Of a stretch of 35,960 nt of DNA, positions 1 to 10,437 are shown piece after piece. The notes beneath the pieces are model-generated. The model was not told where the DNA came from and made no database searches. It was given only the letters and a program-made list of their open reading frames with translations. The stretch is from Candidatus Brocadiaceae bacterium (lineage in GTDB: Bacteria > Planctomycetota > Brocadiia > SM23-32). Where the stretch lies: NCBI GenBank assembly GCA_003551565.1, contig PUMZ01000305.1:1-35960 (forward strand). Reading direction: 5' to 3'. How positions within the stretch are numbered: the stretch's first letter is position 1; each line of letters begins with the position of its first letter. The translations under genes and the position numbers were made by a program.

Positions 1-100
1 CGCAGAGATCGCAGAGTGCGCAGAGAACGGCTTCTATTACGATTGCGACCTTCTTTAAAATAATTATTCGTCTTTCTCTGCGTTCTCAGCGTGCTCTGCG
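1..100. repeat. Imperfect inverted repeat built of 9-nt units
   Basis: Bases 1-27 are three 9-nt units starting cgcagag (cgcagagat, cgcagagtg, cgcagagaa). Bases 74-100 are the reverse complement of the same array, matching at 22 of 27 positions. About 46 AT-rich bases separate the arms. No ORF in it is credible. It resembles the dispersed intergenic repeats of environmental bacterial genomes, but no second copy was seen in this window. The left arm may continue beyond the window edge. Confidence 0.6.
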
Positions 101-174
101 GTTAGTTCTTTGCCTTTCTAGCTCAAAACCTAAACCTTAAACGTCATTCGGACTTACGCAACTAAGCACTATCC

Positions 175-208
175 GGCCGGGAAGGTACGTTTTCACCAGG
201 TCCCGGCC
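175..208. terminator. Hairpin downstream of pgmB, possible terminator
   Basis: GGCCGGGA (175-182) pairs perfectly with TCCCGGCC (201-208) across an 18-nt loop. It lies 25 bases beyond the pgmB stop codon. There is no T-tract on the minus-strand side, so if it ends transcription it is not a classic intrinsic terminator; it could instead be a 3'-end-protecting stem. Confidence 0.3.
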
Positions 209-232
209 TGTATGCCGGATGAGGCCATGTGA

Positions 233-901
233 TCAAACATTGCCGGTGCGCAGCATGTCATCGATATCGATGCATTCATAGTCCGTTATGTATTTGTCGG
301 CGCCGGGCGCCGAACGGGGATCTCCCACTCCGACGACGTTCATTCCGGCGGCGCTTGCGGCTTCGATTCCGGCCTGGGCGTCTTCAAAGACCAGGCATTG
401 TTCGGGCTCCACCTCCAATTTGCAGGCGCCCGCCAGAAAGATCTGCGGGTCCGGCTTTGCATGTTCGATATCGTTTCCGGACACGACGGCCTGAAAATAC
501 TTTTCCAGGCGGAGTTTGCGGAGCACGGCGCGGGCGTTTTTGCTGGAGGAACAAAGGGCAAGCCTGATGTTGCGTGCTCGGAGCGCATCGAGAAAGTCCA
601 TAACGCCGCTGTACATATCCGCCCGGTTCAATTCCTCTTGGAGCATTTTCCGGTAGAAATCATTTTTCATCCCGGCATATTCCGCTTTTTCCGAATCGGA
701 GGCTTCAATGCCGTTATGGTCGAGGATGACCTGCAGGGAGGCCAGCCTGGGTATTCCGCGCAGCCTGTGGTTCAGCGTTTCATCGAAGTCCCATCCCATT
801 CGGTCGGCGAGCATTTTCCAGCTCTTATAATGGTATTTGTCCGTAAAAACAATAACCCCGTCGAGGTCAAAGATAACCGCAGTAATGAGATTCTTCGTCA
901 T
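233..901 (-). CDS. pgmB: Beta-phosphoglucomutase (HAD superfamily)
   Basis: The 222-aa product converts beta-glucose 1-phosphate to glucose 6-phosphate in the cytoplasm, linking disaccharide phosphorolysis to glycolysis. HAD motif I is FDLDGV near residues 11-16, with nucleophile and acid/base Asp 12 and 14. The RGIPRLASL stretch (about 49-57) matches the RGxSRxxSL cap-domain signature of beta-PGM rather than of phosphoglycolate phosphatases. Later come the Ser motif (CSSSKNA), the Lys motif (AKPDP) and the EDAQAGIEAA acidic motif. Length is normal for the family. It starts 27 bases after the rpoD stop on the same strand, with a weak AGGA-type ribosome site, so it is probably the last gene of the valS-rpoD operon. 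A related HAD phosphatase is the only real alternative. Confidence 0.85.
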   Translation of the reverse strand: MTKNLITAVIFDLDGVIVFTDKYHYKSWKMLADRMGWDFDETLNHRLRGIPRLASLQVILDHNGIEASDSEKAEYAGMKNDFYRKMLQEELNRADMYSGVMDFLDALRARNIRLALCSSSKNARAVLRKLRLEKYFQAVVSGNDIEHAKPDPQIFLAGACKLEVEPEQCLVFEDAQAGIEAASAAGMNVVGVGDPRSAPGADKYITDYECIDIDDMLRTGNV

Positions 902-928
902 ATGGTTGTCCTGAGGAAGACCCTGAGG

Positions 929-2626
<1,698 letters not shown>

Positions 2627-2674
2627 AGGACGCTAATGATCCGAAGCTCGTGGAAAAATGACAGTCTTTAACGG

Positions 2675-5371
2675 TTATTGGATATCGGCAAGGTTCTGGA
2701 TAATCTTCTCCAGCTTGCCCCGTAATTCCACAGATCTCTGCTTCTGGCGTCGAACGATTTCCACCGGAGCGTTGGCGAGGAATTCCGGAGTATCGAGTTG
2801 TCTTTCGATCTTGCCGATATGATCCATCACATCGCGGCGCTGTTCTTCCAACCGCTTCTTTTCTTCTTCGAGCTCTATCAGTCCTTCCAGTTTGAAAAAG
2901 ATTTCCGTAGTATGTACGACGCTGGTTGCGGAATGTGCCGGTTTGGCCGCCTCGACGCCGCACTGAAGGTCCTTCAGCACCGCCATTTTGGTCAGGAACG
3001 ATTTGTGGCATTCAACGAGATCGGCCGTTGCTTTATCGGGAGCGGAAACGACGATTTCCAGCGGCATGTTTTCTGCAATCCCTTTTTCTTTCCTGAGGCG
3101 CCTGGCCGCCGAGATGATCTTTTGCATGTAATCCATATGCCTCTCGGTCTCATCGTCATGCCATTCTTCCTCATAATCCGGCCAGCGGGCAGCCATCAGA
3201 GCCTTTCCGTGTCCGGCGTCGGCAGGCGTCTTTTTTCCCGGGTTTTCGTTCAGCTTTTGCCAGAGAATTTCACTCAGAAAGGGGGTAAAGGGGTGCATAA
3301 GTCTCAGGCTGCAGTCGAGGACTTCGGCCAACGTCTCATGTACGGCTTCCGGGTCGGAGCGATCTTTGACGGCCTCAAGGTACCAGTCGCAGAAATCGTG
3401 CCAGAAAAAATCATACAGGCAGTGGGCCGCTTCGTTGACCCTGAAGGCTTCGAGTTCGGCGGTCATACGGCGCACGGTTCCCTGGAGCCTGCTCAGTATC
3501 CACCGGTCTTCAAAACTGCGCTCCGGTCCCCCGTCTCCCGGGACGCCGGGGTTCTCCGGCTCCCGCGCATCAAGGGTCATCAGGGCAAAGCGCGTGGCAT
3601 TCCACACTTTATTGGCAAAATTGCGCCCCATCTGAAACTTCGATTCGCTCAATTTGACGTCCTGACCTTCACTGGTCAGCATGATCAGGCTGAACCGTAC
3701 GGCGTCGGCCCCGTATCTGTCGATCATTTCGATCGGGTCGATTCCGTTACCGAGGGATTTGGACATCTTGCGCCCCAGATCGTCCAGGATCGTGCCGTGA
3801 ATCAGCACATCCCGGAACGGCACTTTGCCGGTCAACTCCAGCCCCGTCATGATCATCCGTGCGACCCAGAAATAGATGATGCCGCGGTCGGTGATAAGCG
3901 TGCTGGTCGGATAGTAACGCTTCAGTTCTTCGGTCTCCTCCGGCCATCCCAGCGTGCTGAACGGCCACAGGGCGCTGGAGAACCAGGTATCCAGCACGTC
4001 CTCGTCCTGTTCGAACCGCTCCCCGCCGCAGTTATCGCATCTTTCGGGGACCTCACGCGCCACGGCTGCACTTTCGCAATCCAGGCAATAATAAACAGGC
4101 AGGCGGTGTCCCCACCATATCTGGCGGCTGATGCACCAGTCCCGCACGTTCTCCAGCCAGCTCTTGTAGAAATCCGTCCATCGCTTCGGGTGGAAACTCA
4201 CGCGCTCATCTTCGGCTGCAGCGATCGCCTTGCGGGCCAGTGGTTCCATCCTGACGAACCACTGGTCCGAGAGGTAGGGTTCAACGACCACATGGCAGCG
4301 GTAGCAGTGGCCGACCGAATGTTCATAGGGCTCCACCCCCTCGAGTTCCTCCCGTTCCCTGAGTTCCTCAACCAGCGCCTCCCTGCACTCGAACCGGTCC
4401 ATGCCTTCATACTTCTCACCGGCCTCGATCGTCATATTCCCCTTTTCCCCGATCACCGGAATGACGGGCAGGTCGTGGCGACGGCCCATTTCGAAATCGT
4501 TGGGGTCATGGGCGGGAGTTACTTTGACGGCTCCCGTCCCGAACTCGGGATCCACCAGGGCGTCGGCGATGATCGGGATTTCCCGGCCGACGACGGGCAG
4601 AACGATCCGGCGTCCTATCAGGTGCCTGTAGCGATGGTCCTCGGGGTGGACGGCCACCGCCGTGTCCCCGAGCATGGTTTCCGGACGCGTGGTGGCAACG
4701 GTAATGTACTCGTGGCCGTCGTCTTTGAAACTGTAACGTATATACCACAGATGCCCCTCATGCTCTTCGTGTTCGACCTCATCGTCGGCAAGAGCGGTTC
4801 CGCATCGGGGGCACCAGTTGATAATATACTTGCCCCTGTAGATCAGCCCTTTGTTGTAGAGAGTTATGAAAGTTTCCAGGACGGCTTCACTCAACCCTTT
4901 GTCCATTGTGAAGCGTTCACGCTCCCAGTCCAGCGAACTGCCCAGACGCCTCAACTGATCGGTGATGCGGTCCCCGTATTGCTCTTTCCACTGCCAGACG
5001 CGTTCGATAAACTTCTCGCGTCCCAGGTCCCAGCGGTGCAGACCCTCTTTCGCAAGCTGTTGTTCGACAACATTCTGCGTGGCTATTCCGGCATGATCGG
5101 TTCCCGGCATCCATAGCGTATTGTAGCCCTGCATGCGTCGCCATCGTATGAATATGTCCTGGAGGGTGTTATTCAGAGCATGTCCCATATGCAGGGCCCC
5201 CGTCACATTCGGGGGCGGGATGACGATCGTGTAGGGTTCTCCTGCATCGGACGGATCGGGGTGGAAGAAGTTCCCGGATTCCCAGAATCTGTAAATCCGT
5301 TCCTCGACCTCCCCGTGCTCGTAACGGGTCCCTATTTCGATTGAATCTTTGCGGTCCGTTTCTGTTGTCAT
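2675..5371 (-). CDS. valS: Valyl-tRNA synthetase
   Basis: The 898-aa class I synthetase charges tRNA-Val. PPPNVTGALHMGHAL (about 52-66) carries the HIGH-type motif HMGH, and GRKMSKSLGNG is the KMSKS loop. The editing (CP1) domain lies between them and includes TTRPETMLGDTAVAVHP. Cysteine pairs (NWCPRCG, CDNCGG) look like structural zinc sites. The C-terminus ends in the long coiled coil expected of ValRS (ELEEEKKRLEEQRRDV), which separates it from IleRS and LeuRS. The start is 9 bases after the upstream isomerase stop, with no clear Shine-Dalgarno, suggesting translational coupling. A valine tRNA lies about 3 kb upstream on the same strand but has its own promoter. Confidence 0.97.
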   Translation of the reverse strand: MTTETDRKDSIEIGTRYEHGEVEERIYRFWESGNFFHPDPSDAGEPYTIVIPPPNVTGALHMGHALNNTLQDIFIRWRRMQGYNTLWMPGTDHAGIATQNVVEQQLAKEGLHRWDLGREKFIERVWQWKEQYGDRITDQLRRLGSSLDWERERFTMDKGLSEAVLETFITLYNKGLIYRGKYIINWCPRCGTALADDEVEHEEHEGHLWYIRYSFKDDGHEYITVATTRPETMLGDTAVAVHPEDHRYRHLIGRRIVLPVVGREIPIIADALVDPEFGTGAVKVTPAHDPNDFEMGRRHDLPVIPVIGEKGNMTIEAGEKYEGMDRFECREALVEELREREELEGVEPYEHSVGHCYRCHVVVEPYLSDQWFVRMEPLARKAIAAAEDERVSFHPKRWTDFYKSWLENVRDWCISRQIWWGHRLPVYYCLDCESAAVAREVPERCDNCGGERFEQDEDVLDTWFSSALWPFSTLGWPEETEELKRYYPTSTLITDRGIIYFWVARMIMTGLELTGKVPFRDVLIHGTILDDLGRKMSKSLGNGIDPIEMIDRYGADAVRFSLIMLTSEGQDVKLSESKFQMGRNFANKVWNATRFALMTLDAREPENPGVPGDGGPERSFEDRWILSRLQGTVRRMTAELEAFRVNEAAHCLYDFFWHDFCDWYLEAVKDRSDPEAVHETLAEVLDCSLRLMHPFTPFLSEILWQKLNENPGKKTPADAGHGKALMAARWPDYEEEWHDDETERHMDYMQKIISAARRLRKEKGIAENMPLEIVVSAPDKATADLVECHKSFLTKMAVLKDLQCGVEAAKPAHSATSVVHTTEIFFKLEGLIELEEEKKRLEEQRRDVMDHIGKIERQLDTPEFLANAPVEIVRRQKQRSVELRGKLEKIIQNLADIQ

Positions 5372-5380
5372 TTTTACATT

Positions 5381-6373
5381 TCAGTCGTCAAAGGCTGCAT
5401 CGAATGCCTGGCTGCCGGGCTCAAAATCGGCATCTTTCACGAATTCACATGCTTCCCGGGCGCCATGTTCCCTGTCCATGCCGCTGTCTTCCCATTCGAC
5501 GGACAGTGGACCGTCGTATCCGATTCTGTTCAGGGCCCTGATGATCTCTTCGAAGTCGACGTCGCCCCGTCCCAGGCTCCGGAAATCCCAGCCCCGGTCC
5601 AGCTCGCCGAAGTTAAGGTGGGAGCTGAGGATGCCGCGGCGTCCATCAAGCGTCACCGCACAGTCTTTCATGTGGACGTGATAGATCCGCTCGGGGAAGG
5701 TTTCGATGAACTTCACCGGATCGATCCCCTGCCAGAGGAGGTGGCTGGGATCGAAATTAAAACCGAACTCCGCCCGCCCGTCCAGCGCGTCCAGGGCCCG
5801 TTCGGCGGTCACGATATCGAATGCTATTTCGGTCGGATGCACTTCCAGCGCGAAGCGGACTCCATGTTCAGCGAATACGTCCAGTATCGGATTCCAGCGT
5901 TCGGCGAGCAATTTGAACCACGCCTCAATCGTATCCTCATCCACCGGCGGAAAAGAATACAGCAATGGCCATATGGAACTTCCGGTGAAACCACAGACGA
6001 CATCGAGACCGAGATTGGCGGCGGATCGTGCACTGTTTTTCAACGATTCGACGGCCCAGTTGCGGATTGCATCGGGATTGCCGGCGCAATCAGGGGGCGC
6101 AAAACCGTCATGGCGCACGTCGATATTGTCGAGCACGCACTGTCCCGCCAGGTGGTTGCTGATCGCCCAGCATTTCAGTCCGTGCTTGGCCAGGAGGGCT
6201 TTTTTTTCGTCGCAGTAATCGACGCTTTCAGCCCCTTTGGCCGGATCGAAGTGATCTCCCCAGCAGGCCAATTCCAGGCCGTCATAACCCCAGTCAGCGG
6301 CCTTCTGAGTGATGTCCTCCACCGGCAGGTCCGCCCATTGTCCTGTAAAAAGTGTAACGTTCCTTGCCATCAT
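5381..6373 (-). CDS. Sugar phosphate isomerase/epimerase (xylose isomerase-like TIM barrel)
   Basis: The ORF track gives 371 aa, but the start is better placed at the internal MMARNVTLF, because GGGAG sits 6-7 bases before that ATG; this gives 330 aa. The fold is the AP-endonuclease-2/xylose-isomerase-like barrel. Likely metal ligands are the Glu of ALEVHPTE, Asp and His of NFDPSHLLWQG, the HVHMKD strand and the Glu of SVEWED. Such proteins isomerise, epimerise or dehydrate sugars or inositol derivatives. The gene follows a Gfo/Idh/MocA dehydrogenase by 50 bases, a recurrent pairing in which the dehydrogenase makes a keto-sugar that the isomerase rearranges. The substrate cannot be read from sequence. 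It is co-directional with valS, 9 bases away. Confidence 0.85.
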   Translation of the reverse strand: MMARNVTLFTGQWADLPVEDITQKAADWGYDGLELACWGDHFDPAKGAESVDYCDEKKALLAKHGLKCWAISNHLAGQCVLDNIDVRHDGFAPPDCAGNPDAIRNWAVESLKNSARSAANLGLDVVCGFTGSSIWPLLYSFPPVDEDTIEAWFKLLAERWNPILDVFAEHGVRFALEVHPTEIAFDIVTAERALDALDGRAEFGFNFDPSHLLWQGIDPVKFIETFPERIYHVHMKDCAVTLDGRRGILSSHLNFGELDRGWDFRSLGRGDVDFEEIIRALNRIGYDGPLSVEWEDSGMDREHGAREACEFVKDADFEPGSQAFDAAFDD

Positions 6374-6423
6374 CTGCTCTCCCGTAAAAAGTGAATGTTT
6401 GCCATGCCCTCCGACCGGACCAT

Positions 6424-7587
<1,164 letters not shown>

Positions 7588-7637
7588 AGCCGCACCTCCC
7601 GTCATCTCGAAGATTCATTCCTGTTCACTTGTATGCC

Positions 7638-7665
7638 ATTGTATAGAAATTGCTACGGGTGTCAA
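7638..7665 (-). promoter_or_regulatory. Sigma-70-type promoter for the Gfo/Idh-isomerase-valS-rpoD-pgmB operon
   Basis: On the minus strand, TTGACA (7665-7660), a 16-nt spacer and TACAAT (7643-7638) form a near-consensus promoter. The expected start is near 7631, giving a leader of about 45 bases before the ATG at 7587. The region just upstream (about 7688-7725) is rich in G and C runs including CCCGGGTCCCGGG, whose role is unclear. Confidence 0.75.
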
Positions 7666-7812
7666 ACGAATCGCCCCCGATCACATCAAGGGGGGTTCGT
7701 CCCCGGGTCCCGGGCGGCCGTTCGTTACCATACAGCGGCAAATTGCGGGCCTTCTGCTGACCGTCGGATCGGCAGGCGGAAATGGAAATTGCTTAAAAAA
7801 CGGGGGCATCAC

Positions 7813-7841
7813 TTGACTGCCGTTCGAGGGAACGTTAAAAT
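7813..7841 (+). promoter_or_regulatory. Promoter of tRNA-Phe
   Basis: TTGACT (7813-7818), a 17-nt spacer and TAAAAT (7836-7841) precede the tRNA by 28 bases. The match and spacing are strong for a stable-RNA promoter. It is back to back with the minus-strand operon promoter at 7638-7665. Confidence 0.75.
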
Positions 7842-7869
7842 ATGCAGGGTCGGATACCGTAAGCTCGGT

Positions 7870-7944
7870 GGGCAGGTAGCTCAGGGGTAGAGCACGGCCC
7901 TGAAAAGGCCGGTGTCGTCGGTTCGATTCCGACCCTGCCCACCA
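7870..7944 (+). tRNA. tRNA-Phe (anticodon GAA)
   Basis: The 75-nt sequence folds as a complete cloverleaf: acceptor GGGCAGG/CCTGCCC, D stem GCTC/GAGC, anticodon stem CGGCC/GGCCG with loop CTGAAAA (U33, anticodon GAA, A37), T stem GTCGG/CCGAC with loop TTCGATT. Discriminator A and an encoded CCA (7942-7944) follow. It closely resembles bacterial tRNA-Phe. Confidence 0.95.
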
Positions 7945-7960
7945 CCCCATGTTCCGGCAA

Positions 7961-8164
7961 TCACTCGACCGGCTCCGAAGGTCGGATGAGGATAACAGCG
8001 TTAACCATCACCTGCATCTCACCGTCTTCGGTCTGAAGTATCAGGTAATTTTGTCCTGCTTCGTTGAGTTCCCCGGCGATTTGTTTGCCGTTTGAAAGCA
8101 AAACATTGATTTTTTTGCCGAACCATTCCGGCTTAACAGTGTTTTTTGATTGGGCGTGCAACAT
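7961..8164 (-). CDS. Small Hfq/LSm-like RNA-binding protein
   Basis: The 67-aa ORF has a good ribosome site (AAGGAG, 9 bases before ATG). Its sequence fits one Sm fold: a short N-terminal segment, then beta strands KKINVLLSNGKQIAGEL, QNYLILQTEDGEMQV and a final MVNAVILIRP. The pattern of a strand, a Gly/Asn turn, a hydrophobic strand and a final strand with a conserved Ile resembles the Sm1 and Sm2 motifs of Hfq, but the canonical Hfq YKHA motif is replaced by VNAV. It may be a divergent Hfq that acts as an RNA chaperone, or another Sm-like protein. It lies between tRNA-Phe and tRNA-Val and is downstream of tRNA-Val on the same strand, so it might be co-transcribed with that tRNA. Confidence 0.6.
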   Translation of the reverse strand: MLHAQSKNTVKPEWFGKKINVLLSNGKQIAGELNEAGQNYLILQTEDGEMQVMVNAVILIRPSEPVE

Positions 8165-8201
8165 CGTTTTTTCTCCTTAGTTTGCTTGAATTATTAAGAA
8201 A

Positions 8202-8275
8202 CCGCCTGTCCTGTGAGCAAAGCGTCGTTGTCCTGAAGCTGTTATCGGCTTAAAGAATCGCGGCGCCACAGGCGG
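8202..8275. other. Paired 8-nt arms in the leader between tRNA-Val and the LSm-like gene
   Basis: CCGCCTGT (8202-8209) is perfectly complementary to ACAGGCGG (8268-8275), closing a 58-nt interior on the minus-strand transcript between tRNA-Val and the small LSm-like gene. This could be a structured 5' leader, but eight pairs over that distance may be chance. Confidence 0.25.
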
Positions 8276-8291
8276 GGATGAGGCGGGAAGG

Positions 8292-8368
8292 TGGTGGGCG
8301 GTACTGGACTCGAACCAGTGGCCTCTACCGTGTCGGGGTAGCGCTCTCGCCAGCTGAGCTAACCGCCC
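8292..8368 (-). tRNA. tRNA-Val (anticodon GAC) with C at position 33
   Basis: On the minus strand the 77-nt gene folds fully: acceptor GGGCGGT/ACCGCCC, D stem GCTC/GAGC, anticodon stem CTACC/GGTAG, T stem ACTGG/CCAGT with loop TTCGAGT, discriminator A and encoded CCA. The anticodon loop reads CCGACAC, so the anticodon is GAC (valine) but position 33, almost always U, is C. Everything else is canonical for tRNA-Val. Confidence 0.92.
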
Positions 8369-8380
8369 ATTGGATGCATC

Positions 8381-8409
8381 ATTTTAAGCGATTCTGTTTT
8401 GCATGTCAA
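8381..8409 (-). promoter_or_regulatory. Promoter of tRNA-Val
   Basis: On the minus strand TTGACA (8409-8404), a 17-nt spacer and TAAAAT (8386-8381) lie just upstream of the tRNA. This is a perfect -35 box at ideal spacing. It is the only clear promoter upstream of the LSm-like gene, supporting possible co-transcription. Confidence 0.8.
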
Positions 8410-8474
8410 AAGTATTGTCCGCTGTCGAACATTTTTTCCACAATAAAATCATAAGAATATGACGGTGAAAATTT

Positions 8475-9602
8475 ATGAATGATTACACTATAAGGCCTGC
8501 CGAAGATTGTCAGCTGGACGCTGTTTCTCTGGGAGAAGTCATGCTGCGGATCGACCCCGGCGACGTGCCGTCCGCCCGCGCCCGCAGTGCGCGAATCTGG
8601 CACGGGGGGGGAGAGATCAATGTTGCCGAGGGGCTCAGCTATTGTTTCGATATGCGCACGGCCGCCGTGACGGCGCTTGTGGATGACGGTGTCGGACGCA
8701 ACATCCAGAATCAGCTGCGCGAGGCGGGAGTGGATACCACCGGTATCATATGGTTTATTCCGGGCGGCTCCGGAAAGTTCTCAACCGACAGGAAAGGTAC
8801 GATCTGCAACGGGATCAACTTCACGTGGAGCGGCAAGGGGGTTTTACCCTCGCTGACCGAATATTACCGGGCACACAGCGCCATAGCCCGGATAGAGCCG
8901 GGCGACTTCGATTGGGACAGGATTTTCGGCGGGGGGGTGCGCTGGTTCCACACCGGGGGCATCTACACGTTGCTCTCTTCCTCCTCCGCACCTGTGGCGC
9001 TTGAAGCTTTCAAGGCCGCCGGCGAACACGGCGCCTTCCGTTCCTTCGATCTGAACTACCGTTCGAAGGTCGAGCCGGACAAGGAAAAAGCGCGCGACCA
9101 GAACAGGGAAATAGTTCCTCATACGGACTTTCTTGTGGGCAATCAGGACGACTTCTCCGATGCACTGGGCGAGGAAACAGAGGAAGCTGCCGACGAGTCG
9201 TTCGAGGCCTGGCTTGAGGCATACAAGGACATGCTAAGGCGCGTGTCGAAGAAGTATTCCAATTTGAAGCTTATCGGCACGCAGTTGCGAAGCGCCCTGA
9301 GTGCAGACCGCATCCATTGGGGCGCTGTTCTGTATGAGGTGGGCACCGACACCATGCATGTGGCGCCGGTGAGGCGTAATATCGAGATTGCCGACCGAAC
9401 CGGGGGGGGCGATTCGTTCCTGTCGGGAACGGCAGCGGCGCTGCTCCAGGGCAAGGAACCGGCCGAGGCCGTTCAATGGGGAGCCGCTCACGGCATCTGC
9501 GTGCAGGAGACGGCCGGGGACACCTCCATGGTCAAGCAACGCGACGTCCTGCAGGAAGTGAAACGCGCCGCCACCGGGGGTGGGGTCAGCGCGCTCAGGT
9601 AA
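8475..9602 (+). CDS. kdgK: PfkB-family sugar kinase, probable 2-keto-3-deoxygluconate kinase
   Basis: The 375-aa protein is a ribokinase/PfkB-family kinase. N-terminal AVSLGEVMLRIDPGD and GGGEINVAEGL match the sugar-binding start of KDG kinases. SFDLNYRSKV (about 190-199) matches the FDxNxR motif, and DRTGGGDSFLSG (about 307-318) is PfkB signature 2, with catalytic Asp 313. The reaction would be phosphorylation of 2-keto-3-deoxygluconate to KDPG, the step feeding uronate breakdown to the Entner-Doudoroff aldolase. The N-terminus is slightly extended and the ATG has only a weak ribosome site. The KDPG aldolase often found next to kdgK is absent. Fructokinase or another PfkB specificity is possible. 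Confidence 0.75.
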   Translation: MNDYTIRPAEDCQLDAVSLGEVMLRIDPGDVPSARARSARIWHGGGEINVAEGLSYCFDMRTAAVTALVDDGVGRNIQNQLREAGVDTTGIIWFIPGGSGKFSTDRKGTICNGINFTWSGKGVLPSLTEYYRAHSAIARIEPGDFDWDRIFGGGVRWFHTGGIYTLLSSSSAPVALEAFKAAGEHGAFRSFDLNYRSKVEPDKEKARDQNREIVPHTDFLVGNQDDFSDALGEETEEAADESFEAWLEAYKDMLRRVSKKYSNLKLIGTQLRSALSADRIHWGAVLYEVGTDTMHVAPVRRNIEIADRTGGGDSFLSGTAAALLQGKEPAEAVQWGAAHGICVQETAGDTSMVKQRDVLQEVKRAATGGGVSALR

Positions 9603-9697
9603 GCGCTCAGCATTTCCATATCGACAACACATTGCCGGCGCATTGAAAGGGTGAAGCCGTTTGCCGTTGCCGTAAGTTGTTGCCTTTGTTATTTATC

Positions 9698-9724
9698 CTT
9701 TTTCAAGTTTTGCTTTGAAAAAAG
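9698..9724. other. AT-rich hairpin between the kinase and the phosphatase gene
   Basis: CTTTTTCAA (9698-9706) pairs with TTGAAAAA(A)G (9715-9724) over an 8-nt loop. It follows kdgK by about 100 bases. It resembles a weak AT-rich terminator but lacks a GC stem and a following T-tract. Confidence 0.25.
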
Positions 9725-9768
9725 AATGGGGTTTTTCGTGTTTTGCCCCGTCCGGGGGACAGATCGTT

Positions 9769-10233
9769 ATGCGGGAAAAGGGAGCGAGACTGTACTGGAT
9801 ATTGCCCGGCAGACTTGCCGGTATGGCGCATCCGGGCCAGAGCGATGCTGTGCTGGACGGATTGCGCGAGGCCGGAATCGGTGCGATCGTCACTCTTACG
9901 CAGAGGGCGCTGAGCGGAGAGGCGGTCAATAAATTCGGATTTGAATATTTGCATTTGCCGGTTAAAGATTTTTGCGCGCCCGCCCCCGGTCAGGTGGAGC
10001 GTTTTGTACGTTTTTGCGATGAGCAGACAGCCGCCGGCAGGGCGGTCGCTGTGCATTGCAGGGCCGGGATAGGCCGCACCGGCGTTATGCTGGCATGTTA
10101 TCTGGTGCATCTGGGCGAGGAACCGCGTGCGGCGATACGCAAAGTGCGCAAAGTGCGGCCCGGCGCGCTGGAGAGCGCCGAGCAGGAAAATGCTGTCTAT
10201 GAGTTCGTGGCGGTTGATCACGGTAGTTCTTAG
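9769..10233 (+). CDS. Small dual-specificity/tyrosine-type protein phosphatase
   Basis: The P-loop HCRAGIGRTG (about residues 96-105 of the 154-aa form) is the CX5R signature of cysteine-dependent phosphatases, with nucleophile Cys97 and Arg103. The likely general acid is the Asp of PVKDF (about 67). The short length and the GLREAGIGAIVTLT start are typical of the compact DSP/PTPMT-like group. The ORF track begins at a TTG (9715). I prefer the ATG at 9769, preceded by GGGGGA about 10 bases away and giving the usual family N-terminus. Substrates could be phosphoproteins, phosphoinositides or phospho-sugars. It stands between kdgK and a sugar isomerase without obvious coupling to either. Confidence 0.8.
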   Translation: MREKGARLYWILPGRLAGMAHPGQSDAVLDGLREAGIGAIVTLTQRALSGEAVNKFGFEYLHLPVKDFCAPAPGQVERFVRFCDEQTAAGRAVAVHCRAGIGRTGVMLACYLVHLGEEPRAAIRKVRKVRPGALESAEQENAVYEFVAVDHGSS

Positions 10234-10437
10234 CTTTGATGCAGCAGACGGCCGCCCCCGGAGTTGTTGCGTTCGGCGCCATAAAATGATTGCCCCGGAC
10301 GGGTGTCCGGCCGACTTCTGGAAGGAGGAGCAACTGCCGCGCGGCGTGCGAAGTTCCTGTGTTCTTGAATGATTTGCGGGGCGCTATCGGGCCGGTTTGC
10401 AGTTTTCTGAGGACTTAGCGAACAGGAGAGAAAAGCG

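Noticed and set aside
1-100. CRISPR array at the left edge
   Set aside because: The units are 9-nt tandem repeats without regular spacers, and the second block is inverted.
2798-5116. 772-aa plus-strand ORF
   Set aside because: Antisense shadow of valS, whose motifs are complete on the minus strand.
7681-7950. 89-aa minus-strand ORF (AGSESNRRHRPFQGRALPLSY...)
   Set aside because: It is the antisense translation of tRNA-Phe, a known source of false proteins; the tRNA fold is unambiguous.
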